The notes under the pieces are model-generated. The model had not been told where the DNA came from and did no database searches. It worked only from the letters and a program-made list of their open reading frames with translations. 64,000 nt of DNA from Bathynomus jamesi. Taxonomy: Eukaryota; Arthropoda; Malacostraca; Isopoda; Cirolanidae. Of this stretch, positions 10,285 through 20,843 are shown piece by piece (the stretch's first letter is position 1; each line of letters begins with the position of its first letter). Where the stretch lies: NCBI GenBank assembly GCA_023014485.1, contig JAJOZX010007474.1, positions 154,900 through 218,899 on the forward strand. Reading direction: 5' to 3'. The position numbers were made by a program, and so were the translations under genes.

Positions 10285-11288
10285 ATGTCGGTGATTGGCC
10301 ATATAAGCCCATACGAAGACTCTGGGGAGGACTTCGAAGCTTATGCCACTAGGGTGAGGTTGTTTCTCGAGACAAATTCCATTCCTGATGCTAAGAAAAT
10401 CCGTACCTTCTTAACTATAACAGGCCTTAAAACGTTTGGCTTTGTTATCGACCTAGTTGCTCCTAAAGCACCGGAAACTTGCACCTATAGTGAATTGGTA
10501 CAGGCCCTAACCAATCACTACAAACCCTGAGTAGTTCTCATCTATGAACGTTTCAAATTTTATTCGAGGCATCAGACTGCGAATGAAAGCATTGCAGAGT
10601 TTGCGGCAGGTATAAAAGCCTATAGCCGTATTTGTAAATTTGGGGACAAATTAGACGAAATGCTAAGAGATAGGTTTGTAATGGGTCTAAAAGAGGAGTC
10701 TACCCAGAGAGCCCTATTAGCTATACAGGACCTAACTTTTAGTCAGGCTGTAGAAATAGGTGCGGCTAGGGAAGCAGCTGCTAAAGATGTTAGAGCTTTT
10801 GGCAGTCACAGTAGTAAAGCCCAACACGTAAATAGCTTTAACTCTTCTAAGCCTGGCAGACCTAATGAGCTTACTAGACAAACAAATAAAAGGTATGTGG
10901 CAAATACTACTAAACCTACTAATTCGAACGCTAAACAGGAGGAAAAGCCTTCCAAGCCATGTAATGGGTATGAAAAACACCATTGGAAGAAGGACTGTCC
11001 TTTTAAAGAAGCAGTTTGCCGAAATTATAGTAAAATAGGTCACATGGCTAAAGTTTGTTTCTCAAAGAAAACAAGGGGTGAAAATTCTAATTATAACATT
11101 TCTAGTGTTAATCTTCCAAATGGAAATACTTCGAACATTGGAGTGGAGTACCTATTTTATAAGGAGCAAAGTGGTGGTAATACAGGTCCACATATTGTAG
11201 AGGTAGGCCTAAATGGAATTACAGTTCCTCTAGAATTGTCATATCTAAAACAGTTTTTGACAAAACTTTCAAAAATACACCTAAACTA
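10285..11288 (+). pseudogene. gag: Ty3/gypsy gag with zinc knuckles, one internal stop
   Basis: Structural capsid/nucleocapsid protein. It begins 'MSVIGHISPYEDSGEDFEAY', reaches a TGA at 10528, and continues in the same frame ('ERFKFYSRHQTANESIAEF'), so one nonsense change splits it. Two zinc-knuckle regions (about 10957-11060) are damaged: the expected C-x2-C reads CNGY in the first and CRNY in the second, each having lost a cysteine. After the knuckles the frame runs toward the protease but is cut by the DD41D element at 11289; the protease active-site triplet is not seen. Confidence 0.85.
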
Positions 11289-12144
11289 CAGGGTGCCCAT
11301 AAATGTTTACCCTGAAAACAGTATGCTCTCATGTTTTAATGACGAATCCTACATCCGTTTTCTTTTTACAGGTGATCTCGTACACGCATAGAGTTTCTGT
11401 GCTGGTGTGTTTCGTCTATCGCATTCGCCGCTTGGAGCGCTGTAGTAGCTGTTCAGTTAAGATGGCGTCTGTGACAGAGAAGGCACAGTGTGTTGTGTGG
11501 CTTGCAGAAACAAAATTTCCTGTCAGTGTTCAGCGAAGGTTCAGAACAAAGTATGGAAAGAATCCACTTGATGTGAAGTTAATTAAGTCGTGGATGAAAA
11601 AATTCCGCAACTGTTTCCGCAACTATGTACCTGGATATGCTCACCAATTACGCCATCCCCCAGCTGCAGGACAGGCAGCCAACTGTCATCTTCCAACAAG
11701 ATGGGGCACCCCCTCATTGGGCGCATGCTGTTCGTGAAACTCTTGACGCAACATTTCCAAATCGATGGATTGGCAGGGATGGGCCAATCCCATGGCCCCC
11801 AAGATCATCAGACATTACCCAGCTGGATTTCTTTCTCTGGGGTCATGTTAAAGATTTGGTTTATGCAACAGTTGTTCCAGATATCAGGACATTGCGAGAA
11901 CGCATTACGGATGCAATTGCAACAGTTAACCCACAAATGTTGGAAAATGTGTGGCGTGAGTGTGAATACCGTTTAGACATTTTACGTGCCACTAAGGGTG
12001 CACATGTGGAAGCTTATTTGGTTCATTAACTATGTATCAAAACTTTGTATGTTTATCTACTTATGATTAAAACTGTGTTTGAATATGAGTGTTTATTTAA
12101 AAGTTATAGCATGCTTTAATCACGGTAATCATTTATGGACACCC
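11289..12144 (+). mobile_element. DD41D mariner-like element, internally deleted
   Basis: Ends are inverted: 'agggtgcccataaatg' near 11290 and 'catttatggacaccct' at 12130-12145, flanked by TA (11287-11288 and 12145-12146). The insertion separates gypsy gag/pro from pol; host sequence resumes at about 12147. Confidence 0.85.
11462..12029 (+). pseudogene. DD41D transposase deletion derivative
   Basis: From ATG 11462 the frame gives an N-terminal helix-turn-helix ('KAQCVVWLAETKFPVSVQRR') of the DUF4817 type and stops being collinear near 11610. A second frame (11625-12029) gives the C-terminal catalytic part: D in 'FQQDGAPPHWAH' and the last acid in 'SSDITQLDFFLWG'. Forty-one residues separate them, a DD41D spacing as in rosa-type elements. 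The middle, with the first catalytic D, is missing, so this copy cannot be active. Confidence 0.85.
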
Positions 12145-13427
12145 TACATTCATCTATGATCTAAAACAATACTAAAAAAATATGGAGACATACAAATACC
12201 TATTTGTGGAGAAGCATCCATCACAGTTACACTCAACAAGAAAACTTTGTCTCATCCCTTAACTCTTTTAGTGGTGATAAGCAAGGGCGTACTCTACTAG
12301 GCCGTGATTGGATTAATACTTTAAAAATGCCTACTGACAAAATTTTGCCAAAGGGTCGGGCAGATGTGCATACGCTCGCATATCCGTCTGATATAGACTC
12401 ATTGTTAAAGGAGTTTTCTTATCTTTTTGGCCTGAAGTAGGCAAACTAAAAGGCTATCAGGTCTGTATAGGGGTAGACCCTAATGTAACTCCAAAATTTT
12501 GTAAGGCTCGTTCAATTGCACATGCACTGCGGGAGAAGGTAGATTTAGAAATTGATAGGCTGTTCAAAGATAAAATTATCGAACCAGTCACACACACGAA
12601 GTGGGCTGCCCCGGTAGTTCCTGTACTAAAACCTGACAAGTCAGTGTGGTTATGTGGGGATTACTGTTTGACAGCAAATAGAGCACTTCTTCTAGATTGC
12701 TACCCTATACTCAAGCGTGATGAATTATTTAGCTCTCTTGCTGGGGTAAATATTTTACAAAACTAGATATGTCCCAAGCCTATGCTCAACTAAGTTTAGA
12801 TGAAAATTCTAAAGAGCTAACTATCATAAATACGCACCGAGGCCTATATAGGTACAATAGGCTATGCTATAGAATAGCATCGGCTCCGGTTATTTTTCAG
12901 AGGGCAATGGACCAAGTTCTTGGTCACATTCCTGGTGTACTTTGTTTTCTAGATGATGTCCTCATTTCAGGCTCATCTAAAAAGAACACCTAACTAGATT
13001 AACCACAGTTCTAAAAAGACTCCGGGATGCCGGACTTAAGCTAAAGAAAGAAAAGTGTCCTTGGGTCACTAATGAGGTTTCATATTTGGGGTTCCGCATA
13101 GATGCCTCAGGCATTCATCCAACGATGGATAAACTAGAAGCAATAAAAAATGCACCACCTCCACAAAATATCACACAGTTACAAGTTTATTTAGGTCTCC
13201 TAAACTTTTATAGGAAATTTTTGCCTAATGCATCGACTTTCCTTGAACCCCTAAATAAGTTATTACGATCTGGAGAACAGTGGAGATGAGATGGGAGAAA
13301 ATCCAAACGGAAGCATTTGAGGCTTCAAAGGACGTACTACTAAAGTCCACTCTCCTAGTGCATTATGATCCTAAACTTCCTCTCATAGTTTCAGCAGATA
13401 GCAGTTCTTCTGGAATTGGGGCAGTGT
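12145..13427 (+). pseudogene. pol: Ty3/gypsy pol: reverse transcriptase
   Basis: Pieces in shifting frames give the end of protease ('GRTLLGRDWINTLKMP'), then reverse transcriptase: 'LEIDRLFKDKIIEPV' and 'WAAPVVPVLKPDKSVWLCGD' in 12540-12660, 'RLCYRIASAPVIFQRAMD' in 12860-12915, and the active site FLDD in 'VLCFLDDVLISG' near 12950. Connection-domain sequence ('YLGLLNFYRKFLPNASTF') follows. Stops and frameshifts at about 12437, 12765, 12990 and 13287 make it inactive. RNase H begins just before the insertion at 13428. Confidence 0.9.
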
Positions 13428-14398
13428 GTTGAAAAAAGTGGTTAGAAATAACCATATATTTCCAAATAAAATATAAACCAAATAAATAAAAATAAAAACC
13501 CTCGTTTCTAACCAACTAGTGAAGTTGGGTTTCCCTAATTAACAAAAAGAAGGAAAAAAAAAAGTTTCTGGGACAAAGACAAACGGAGCTTTGGCCAGTC
13601 TTGAAAATTTTTGACCGCATGAAGCGGGCCCTTTTTTCTCAAAAAAATTAAAATGCTCGTGGTTACCCAAACCTAACAACCTTTAATTAAATCGTATCCT
13701 TAATTAATAACCACTGCAATTAATCAAAACCCATGTTTAACTAAATAGAGGCCGATCAGAACTAGGTGCAAGTAAGTTAAAGAAAATAACTAAGGTAAGA
13801 GAAAAACTAGGTACCTAGACGAAACTCGAACCGGGCTACAACGGCCCTAACTCAATAATTAAATGGCTGTTATAGCCCCTATTAAAACCTAAAGGCAATA
13901 TAGCCCTAACTTAACTTAAATAAAACCTTCTAAACCTTAAACCTTTAAAACCAAAAACTTAAGGGCAATCCAGCCCTAGCCTAACTTAACCTGCAAAACC
14001 TAGGTCTGGGAAATAGCCCTACAAATAAATAACCTAGCAGTGTGTTAAACAATAACCTAAAACTTAACAACGAAAATTAAAAAAACCTGGAAACTAAATG
14101 AAACTTATGAATCAGTTAGAAACTGAAAGGGTAACGTTCAACTGGCAACTTCATTTTTGGTAAGTCTAAATTAATTTTGATGAATTAGCTTCACCATAGT
14201 TAGTAATCTGGCTGCTGACCAAATTTAACCTAAAAACCACTGCAACCTACAGTGAAAAAGTCTGTAGCTGTGTTGACAGTGTCTAAATAGGCCATTATTA
14301 TTTCTATAATTACCGAGTCTATTTAAAGTAAACTTAACCTTAATACTACACCTAAATCAAAATAATCTCTCTCAAGCTAAACAATAAATTTTTCAATA
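13428..14398. mobile_element. Unclassified 971-bp insertion in gypsy RNase H
   Basis: The RNase H frame ('GAV' / 'LSHHIDGVDRP') is broken exactly here. 'cagtgt' occurs on both sides (13422-13427, 14399-14404). The ends are weakly inverted: 'gttgaaaaa' at left and 'tttttcaata' at right. No coding capacity. Read from 13427 it starts TGTTG and ends near AATACA with a 5-bp duplication, so a solo LTR is an alternative to a MITE. Confidence 0.6.
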
Positions 14399-16030
14399 CA
14401 GTGTTATCTCACCACATTGATGGTGTAGATAGGCCTATCTGTTTTGCTTCTAGAACACTAGCTGAGTCTAAAAGGCGATATGCACAACTTGAACGTGAAG
14501 CCTTAGCTTTAGTATTTGCAGTAAAAAAATTTCATTTCTATCTATCGGGTCATGAATTCAAACTAATTACTGACCATAAGCCTCTTTTAGGTTTATTTTC
14601 ACCTAATAAAACTATTCCATTTATGGCGTCAGGACGATGGGTAATGATTCTACAAGCCTATAAATTTAACTTAGTACATTAGTCAGGCGAACTTCTAGGT
14701 ACGGCTGATGCTCTAAGTAGGTTGCCTTTAGAAAATCCAAATGAATACGTTTACTTGGTGGATTTTTGGAATCCACTCCAGTAACTGCAGTACAAATAGA
14801 GCAGTGGATAAAATCAGACCCCATTCTGTCTAGGGTCATCCATTACTGCTCAGTTGGTTGGCCTACTAAAGTTGAGAGTGAATTACAGCCTTTTCAACAA
14901 CGTCAGTCGGGACTCTCGATCCAAAATTTGGCTGTCTTTTATGGGTCCACAGAGTGATAATTCCGAATGAAGGCAGGTCGAATTTAGTGAAGGAACTTCA
15001 CGCTGAACACACGGGTGCAACAAAAATGAAAGAGCTAGCGAGAGCTTACTTCTGGTGGCCCGATTCAGATGGAGAACTCGAATCATTGGTTTGGTCCTGT
15101 CAAAAGTGCCTAGAGAACAGAGATCGACCAAGGAAAAGTCCATTTCATCCGTGGAAATGGTCTACTATACCTTGGCATAAGATGCATGTTGAGTATGTAG
15201 GTCCTATAAATAATATCTATTTCCTAGTCATTGTGGAAGCCCACTCTAAGTAGGTGGAAATTTTCCAACCACTTCCACGACTTCGGGTGTTTCTATTCGC
15301 TTACTCCGTTCGTGTTTCGCTCAATGGGGTTCACCCGTAGTTCTGGTTTCCGACAATGGTACTTGTTTTACCAGTGAGGAATTTCGTTCTTTTGTCCACC
15401 TAAATGGCATTAGACATGTCCGGTCTAATGTTTTTCACCCATCTACTAACGGTCTCCCGGAAAACATGGTCGGTACTTTCAAATCGGCCTTGCGTCATTC
15501 TCATGAGGAGGAAATGCAAGTGGTGTTGGATAAATTTTGTTTAAATATCGACTAACAACCTCATACAACGACGGGGGTGTCTCCTTCTAAACTCATGATT
15601 GGCCGGGGAATTCGTTCAGTTTTCGATCTGTTACGTCCAAACGAAACGTTACAACAACGAGTTTTACGCCATCAGGAAAAATAGAAGTTGTACCACGACA
15701 CTAAAAAAAAGGAGAGTTATAGAAGAACAACCTAATGATCCAGTTATGATTCGCAACTATCTCGCTGGACCAAAATGGGTTCCTGCAATGGAGCGAGAGA
15801 AAGGGCCATGTTTCCTTCAAATGCCAACTAGAAGATGGTCGTTCTATTAAACGCCATCAGGACTAGATATGGGAACGTGAATTGCAGGATGACCAGAGTC
15901 TTCCGGAAGAGAGACCCGATCTTCTGGAAAATTGTTCATTTCGCCCGCCTATGCAGGTTGCACCTATCCCTACTACATCAACCCCGCTCCGCAGGTCGTC
16001 TAGGGTCTCTCACCCCCCTCACCCTCACAG
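14399..16030 (+). pseudogene. pol: Ty3/gypsy pol: RNase H and integrase
   Basis: RNase H reads 'YAQLEREALALVFAVKKF' and 'ITDHKPLLGLF' (14401-14640). Integrase follows: zinc-binding H-H-C-C ('ELHAEHTGA...WSCQKC', 14990-15115), then the catalytic core. The first acid of the core is Glu instead of Asp (MHVEYVGPI, near 15185). The second Asp is in 'SDNGTCFTSEEF' (near 15350), and the last Glu in 'NGLPENMVGTFK' (near 15460). A TAG at 15250, a TAA at 15554 and frameshifts interrupt it. A purine tract 'ggaggggagaagtgagg' at about 16028-16046 is the likely polypurine tract next to the 3' LTR. Confidence 0.9.
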
Positions 16031-16046
16031 ACTAAACTGGAGGGGA

Positions 16047-16705
16047 GAAGTGAGGTGACGTGTATATATATTATATATTATATATATATATATATATATA
16101 GTCTAAAAGTCACTAAAGAAAGCTGAATGGCAACACAAAAGTATAAACAGCGGAACGCGGTCTGTTCGTTTGTTTGGGCTGGACTAACAGCATGGTTACT
16201 CATATCTGACTAAATCGTTGGTGCTAAGTTTAATTTGGTGATGTTGCTAAAGTGTTATAATTAGGCTGACCATATTTCTTTGAGACAAAAACGGGACATT
16301 GGGATGGCAAAAAAGGGACGGGGTTTATGTAATATTCTGTATTCATGAAAAAGTAAGTACATAAACATATTGAGCTTACAATTATTCTTCAGTGACATAA
16401 CCCATACAGAACCCATAAAAAAACGGTACTGTCCCGTTCAAAACGGTACGTATGGTCAGCCTAGTTATAATGTAAGCAAAAAGTTGTCTAACAGCATATA
16501 AGTGTAGGGGTAATGTCTATAGCTTCTAAATTAGGAAAGTTAGAGAGTTAGGTAGACGCTTTGTGGGACGCTGGAAATCTATGCTAGGCCCTAAAGAAGA
16601 TCTAAATCAAAGCAACGGTAAGTGCCTTTGTTGTTGTTTAGAAACCTAGTAACTTGGCGGGGTCACTAACCCAAAGTTATAACAGTGCCCATCGTTGAAT
16701 GCTAC
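16047..16705 (+). mobile_element. 3' LTR of the Ty3/gypsy element, holding a MITE
   Basis: Collinear with 7194-7520 plus 8868-9027; without the 202-bp MITE it is about 455 bp. Differences from the 5' copy are scattered substitutions and TA-run length, so the insertion is not very recent. Right flank 'cctgaggcc' shares 'ctgagg' with the left flank before 7194, a possible TSD, though 'tgagg' also precedes the 3' LTR internally, so the boundary is uncertain by a few bases. Confidence 0.85.
16262..16463. mobile_element. 202-bp hAT-type MITE with perfect 8-bp TSD
   Basis: Starts 'taggctgaccata' and ends 'tatggtcagccta', an exact 13-bp inverted repeat, flanked by 'gttataat' at 16254-16261 and 16464-16471. 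The 5' LTR carries the empty site with one copy ('gttataatgtaag', near 7446), which proves a discrete insertion after the retrotransposon arrived. No coding capacity; an autonomous partner is not in the window, although 21101-27154 has related termini. Confidence 0.95.
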
Positions 16706-16876
16706 CTGAGGCCATAACTGGAATATTTTTATTTCGTGAAAATAAACCTAAAAGAGACTTATGATCAGTAATTAGTTTGAATTCATGACACGATAGATAG
16801 AAATGGAATTTTTTTACTGCAAATACTAAAGCTAAGGCTTCACGTTCAAGTTGTGCATATCGCCTTTCAGTCTCAG
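16703..16876 (-). pseudogene. Ty3/gypsy RNase H fragment, older copy
   Basis: The minus strand matches 14470-14640 of the plus element ('KRRYAQLE', 'TDHK' region). It is the upstream half of the older copy whose downstream half is at 6783-7193; the full element separates them. Confidence 0.88.
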
Positions 16877-18093
16877 GTATTGGAACCCTTCAGAATTGAC
16901 TTTACCCATTGCTTTAACAAAATTCTTCATTAAACCAAGTTTAATGTGAAGAGGTGGCAGATAGATCTTTTGGGGATCCACTAAAGGGACAGACTGGACA
17001 TTGCTTATCCCTGGGACATATGTATACCTAAGTGGCCAGTCACTTTTGGTGTAATGTTTATAGTGGCGCGACTGTCCCACAGGCAAAGGAAAAACAAAAA
17101 ATTTTGTGAATCCTGACTGCATACCATAAGCATTCCTATAACTTTTAGATCTCCACAAAAACATTCCATTGATGACTGTCGTATTTGATTGCCTTAAGTA
17201 GTATATCTATATTGTCATATGTCTCTTTTAGATGGACGGAATGGGCAATGGGGATGGATGGCATTATATACCATTATGCAAAAGAACTGCTTTCAGGCTT
17301 CTCTGCGACGAATCAATAAAGAGGTGCCACTCAGATGCCACATACGTCTGAGATATGGCTGTAAATAGTTCATTGATGTCATGGCAATAACAGAGAGGAC
17401 CGTCTACTGAAAAGAATGCTGTAATTCAAAATTCCGCTTTCGGTAGTAACTAATACGAACATTGTTCAAGTAAATTGTTCTCCTTAGTCTTGAGGCGAGA
17501 AGCTCTGATTTCTCTTTAGACAGCGATAAGGTCTCTAACAAGATCATTCAACTGTCCTTGGGTTAACTTTTTAGGCTCTAAATGTCTACCTTCAAAAGTG
17601 TACTCTGGTTCTGTAGATGGTCCGGAAACGCCAGTTGCACCTTCATCACTTTCCATGTCATCTATGATAGAATCTAGCCTATCACTTGGGGGAATTGGAA
17701 TGGGCAATGTTTCATCATGTTTACTGGTCTACGTGCTGAATCCAAGTTTGGATATACAATCTGTGTTTGTTCTTGGCCAGAAAACCCCATTAAGTTCACA
17801 CTACAAAAATAACAGTCTTCATGATGATCTCTCGGCTCCCTCCATATCACGGGTATGGCAAATGGCATTGAAGCTTTCTTTTTGTTAAGCCATTCACGTA
17901 ATCCATTTGAACAGCCAGAACAGATTTGATGTGGCGCCCATGGTTTATCTTGGTCACCTAGATGGCAACCAAAGTATAGCTTGTATATTTTCTTAATGTC
18001 AGTTGTAATACTTTGTCGCTGTGTTTTAGTTGTCAACTGGCGCATACGAAACAGAACTTGTCGGGGTCATTCTTACATTGTCGAGGCATGTTG
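16877..18093 (-). pseudogene. Repeat-associated protein of uncertain class, broken
   Basis: From an ATG near 18092 the minus strand reads 'MPRQCKNDPDKFCFVCAS' and then, after a stop and frame change, 17674-18045 with paired cysteines ('PHQICSGCSNGL', 'HHEDCYFCSVNLMGF'), suggesting zinc binding. A Ser/Glu-rich middle (17516-17707) is followed by several stops, then 'GMQSGFTKFFVFPLPVGQSR' and 'LVDPQKIYLPPLHIKLGLMK' (16880-17164). I know closely similar proteins as repeated hypothetical genes in arthropod and cnidarian genomes, but cannot name the superfamily. At least three breaks make it a pseudogene; gypsy sequence truncates its C-terminus. Confidence 0.65.
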
Positions 18094-18533
18094 ACTGACC
18101 TGAGCAAACTATAAATTCAAAAAAAATGTACACCAACTTGACACAACAAGTTCTTGGACTGGACTGATCTTTGACACACAAAGCACGGCGTTGTTGCCTG
18201 AATCACAATGCTGCTAGACGTAAAAGCTCACACCTGAAATACATAAGATGTATAATTAAGATAATTGAAATAAATAAGATGAATAAATAAAAAACACAAT
18301 AAAATAAACACAATCAAATGTTGAAATATTAGTATTTTGCCTATTTAAAATGGTTAAATCTGTGTAGTTATATATATGCCTTCATCTTGAAAACTATACG
18401 TGATAGAAAAAATCTGAATGCAGTTTTGGAATCAGCGTGAAAAATGCTATCCAGCCACCACAAATTTTACTCTGATGAAAAATCTTTGTTGACCAGTGTA
18501 ATTATTTACGGGGTAGCAAAACAGTATTGTTGG
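18094..18533. other. Noncoding AT-rich DNA
   Basis: Sequence upstream of the broken protein, possibly its 5' flank or element terminus; I could not find a matching inverted end and see no coding similarity. Confidence 0.4.
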
Positions 18534-18859
18534 CAGTGGCGTAGCGTGGGGTGTGCGGGGTGTGCACAGGGCGGCCACTTTGGGGGGCGGCCAATTTTGG
18601 CCAAGGCTGGCATTACGGTACGGTATGGTACGAAATACCATATTGTTTTCTGTGTTTTAAATTGAATTATTAAATTTGTTTTTTTATTGTCTATCATCAC
18701 GGTTTCAATTTTCATCATTATTACATTGTTCCTCAATCAATAAAATGTAAATCCTTTATATACGTGTGTTTGCTGTAGTGGAAGGTATGTTACGTTTAAG
18801 GAAGGGGGCGGCCAATTTGGCTACCGCACAGGGCGGCCAAAACCCACGCTACGGCACTG
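18534..18859. mobile_element. 326-bp hAT MITE with perfect 8-bp TSD
   Basis: Begins 'cagtggcgtagcgtggg' and ends 'cccacgctacggcactg', inverted with one mismatch. TSD 'attgttgg' at 18526-18533 and 18860-18867. G/C-rich near both ends ('ggcggcca' repeated), AT-rich centre, noncoding. Confidence 0.95.
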
Positions 18860-18867
18860 ATTGTTGG

Positions 18868-19371
18868 ACGGGAGTAAATAAATATTTAGACTAATAATTA
18901 TAACCAACTCTTTTGGTAAATATTTAGACCAATAATTAAGATAAGATTAAAAAATTTCGGGGGATCTCCCAAACCCCTTAGCAGGGCGCGTAGCTTTGCC
19001 GTGCACATTTTGTCCAACACTGTACCCACTCTTTCTCATGCTCTGGATACGGCCCTGCATAACGGAAAATACAAGAAAAAACAACTGCTTATATCTGGGA
19101 TTCACAAATAACAGCAACCTAATTGATAGCATATGCAATAACGTCGAGTGTTAAACCCCGTTAGGTATTAGGTTTAACAATTAGACATAAAAGGTACTTA
19201 CAGGTGCTTTATTTTAGATCTTCCTTAGGGCCTATCATTTGTTCTTTGGGTGCCCATTTGCACTAGCATCAACAAACCTTGATCAACCCAATCCTACTTT
19301 ACCAATTTAAAAGCTACAGACATCACCCCTAACTGATATAATACTTAGACAAGTTAACCTAATCACTAACT
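18868..19371. other. Noncoding DNA with one orphan hAT-like terminus
   Basis: 'ctggatacggccctg' at about 19041-19055 looks like the right end of a hAT element, followed by 'cataacgg', but no matching left end or TSD was found, so it is a truncated piece. The rest is unremarkable AT-rich DNA. Confidence 0.4.
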
Positions 19372-19796
19372 AGTCATCTTACATTAGATACCAAATAGGA
19401 TTTAGAATCAACGATTCCTGCTGATAGGAAATTACATGCTGCTTAAGTCAGCCCGTGAGCAGGGGTGTAGTGGCAAATTTTAAGGTGCAGGAGCTCTAAG
19501 GAATATAATAATAATAATAATAATAATAATACTTCACTAAGACTTGGAATATTAAAAATTTGGAATCACAGTTAGAAGCCAGTGCTTTCATTTTAGTCTG
19601 TTTGTTCTCAACTTCCAAGTATCGACTAAAAAAAAAAAAAAAAAAATTTGGATGAATGGAGGTGCGGGAACGGCGCTCGTGCGCTCTTGCAGCACTACAC
19701 TTCTGATCTTAGATTAGATACCAAATAGGATTTAGAATCAACGATTCCTGCAGATAGAAAATTACATGCTGTTTAGGTCAGCCCGTGAACAGAATA
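19372..19796. repeat. About 85-bp direct repeat flanking a small TIR element
   Basis: 19376-19457 and 19709-19794 are the same sequence with a few changes (both contain 'ataggatttagaatcaacg' and end 'gtcagcccgtga'). Between them lies about 240 bp starting 'caggggtgtagtggc' and ending 'gcagcactacacttctg', with inverted ends; it contains an (ATA)n run and an A run. There is no 8-bp TSD at the element borders, so the arrangement is not a simple insertion. Confidence 0.7.
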
Positions 19797-19859
19797 GTTC
19801 GCGTTTTAATATTTATGTTTTTATGTTGCCATTTATTTACCTTTTAGTGATTTTTCCAT

Positions 19860-20093
19860 TCAGTAACTTTTAGACTATATACCTCGTTAACTTCGTTGCT
19901 GTTCCGTCCGATGGTTTCTCCCTTCAGACGAAGGTCAAGCTGTTGGCCCCGCCTCTAGGTCTGGTTTGGCGGAGGAGCGAGTTGCTTTCTTGCGCTCTCA
20001 CCATACATAACCAGGTACACCCGGCTCATCTGGTACCGTCCTGAGCCAGGCATCTAGTCTTCTCTTGAAGACTAACTTTGACCCCTGTAACGT
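19860..20093 (-). pseudogene. LINE-A 3' end
   Basis: On the minus strand this continues the C-terminal coding end and 3' region of LINE-A, interrupted upstream by the hAT at 20102-20835. Reading across the insertion restores 'FNQLPKDLR' followed by 'NVTGVKVSL'. A similar 3' region recurs at 53913-54060. Confidence 0.75.
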
Positions 20094-20101
20094 TTCTGAG
20101 G

Positions 20102-20835
20102 CAGGAACGGAGCAAGAGTGTCACGGGCCCCGGGGCAAAACTTATTTACAGGCCCCCTAACAAACTTTTTATTATACATTTATATTGCTTTTCTTTGCAT
20201 TATTTATTTAGCATATATTTAAGAATTATGATTCTACTTGTACGCATGGAGGTATAGAAGGCAAAACATTATGCAAAATATTGAGCTTTAAAAAGGATAC
20301 CGTGAAATAAAAGTTTACTTACGACAACATCAGAACTTGACTTTTCTTGCCCTTCTTTCAGCAAATTCATTAATTAAATCCTCCAAGTTAATATTTCTAG
20401 CTTTCTTGTTTTCAATTGATATAATTGAGAGTCCACTTAATCTCTTTTCATTCATAGAATTTCGAAGATAGTTCTTTATTAGTTTAAGTTTTGAAAAAGA
20501 TCCCTCTGCACTTGAAACTGTCAGAGGAATTGTGAGGAGCAATGTTATGGCAGTCACAACTTCGAGAAAACTTGAGCACAAAGTACTGTTGTCTTTAATT
20601 AAAAATGAATATAGCTCATGGCTTGTCGTCATTTTTTCAATGTCTGTTTTTAAGCACATTTGAAAAGAGAGTAATTAACTTGGAAATCCAGAGGATATAT
20701 CATTTTTATATTTATTTACTAGCTTTGTTGCTCTCTCATATAACTTCTCATCACTTGTTGAAACGACCCGGGCCCCCCCTAAAGGCCCTGGCCCCGGGGC
20801 ACTGCCCCGCCTGCCCCTAGCTAGCTCCGCCCCTG
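20102..20835 (-). mobile_element. 734-bp hAT element, internally deleted, perfect 8-bp TSD
   Basis: Ends 'caggaacggagc' and 'ctccgcccctg' are inverted with minor mismatch; TSD 'ttctgagg' at 20094-20101 and 20836-20843. It keeps only the 3' part of a transposase gene on the minus strand. It sits in LINE-A. Confidence 0.93.
20330..20770 (-). pseudogene. hAT transposase C-terminus (dimerisation domain)
   Basis: A short upstream piece ('RATKLVNKYKNDISSGFPS', 20675-20760) and the main frame 20330-20659 give the hATC dimerisation region: 'LLLTIPLTVSSAEGSFSKLK', 'NYLRNSMNEKRLSGLSI' and a basic end ('ERRARKVKF'). It resembles the ZMYM/DUF4371-type hAT at 37559-41033. The catalytic D, D and E are absent. 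Confidence 0.88.
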
Positions 20836-20843
20836 TTCTGAGG

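Noticed and set aside
10285..16705. An envelope gene making this gypsy element virus-like
   Set aside because: No open frame with membrane features lies between integrase and the 3' LTR.
18995..19055. A further complete hAT MITE
   Set aside because: Only a right-end-like sequence is present; no matching left end or duplicated target.
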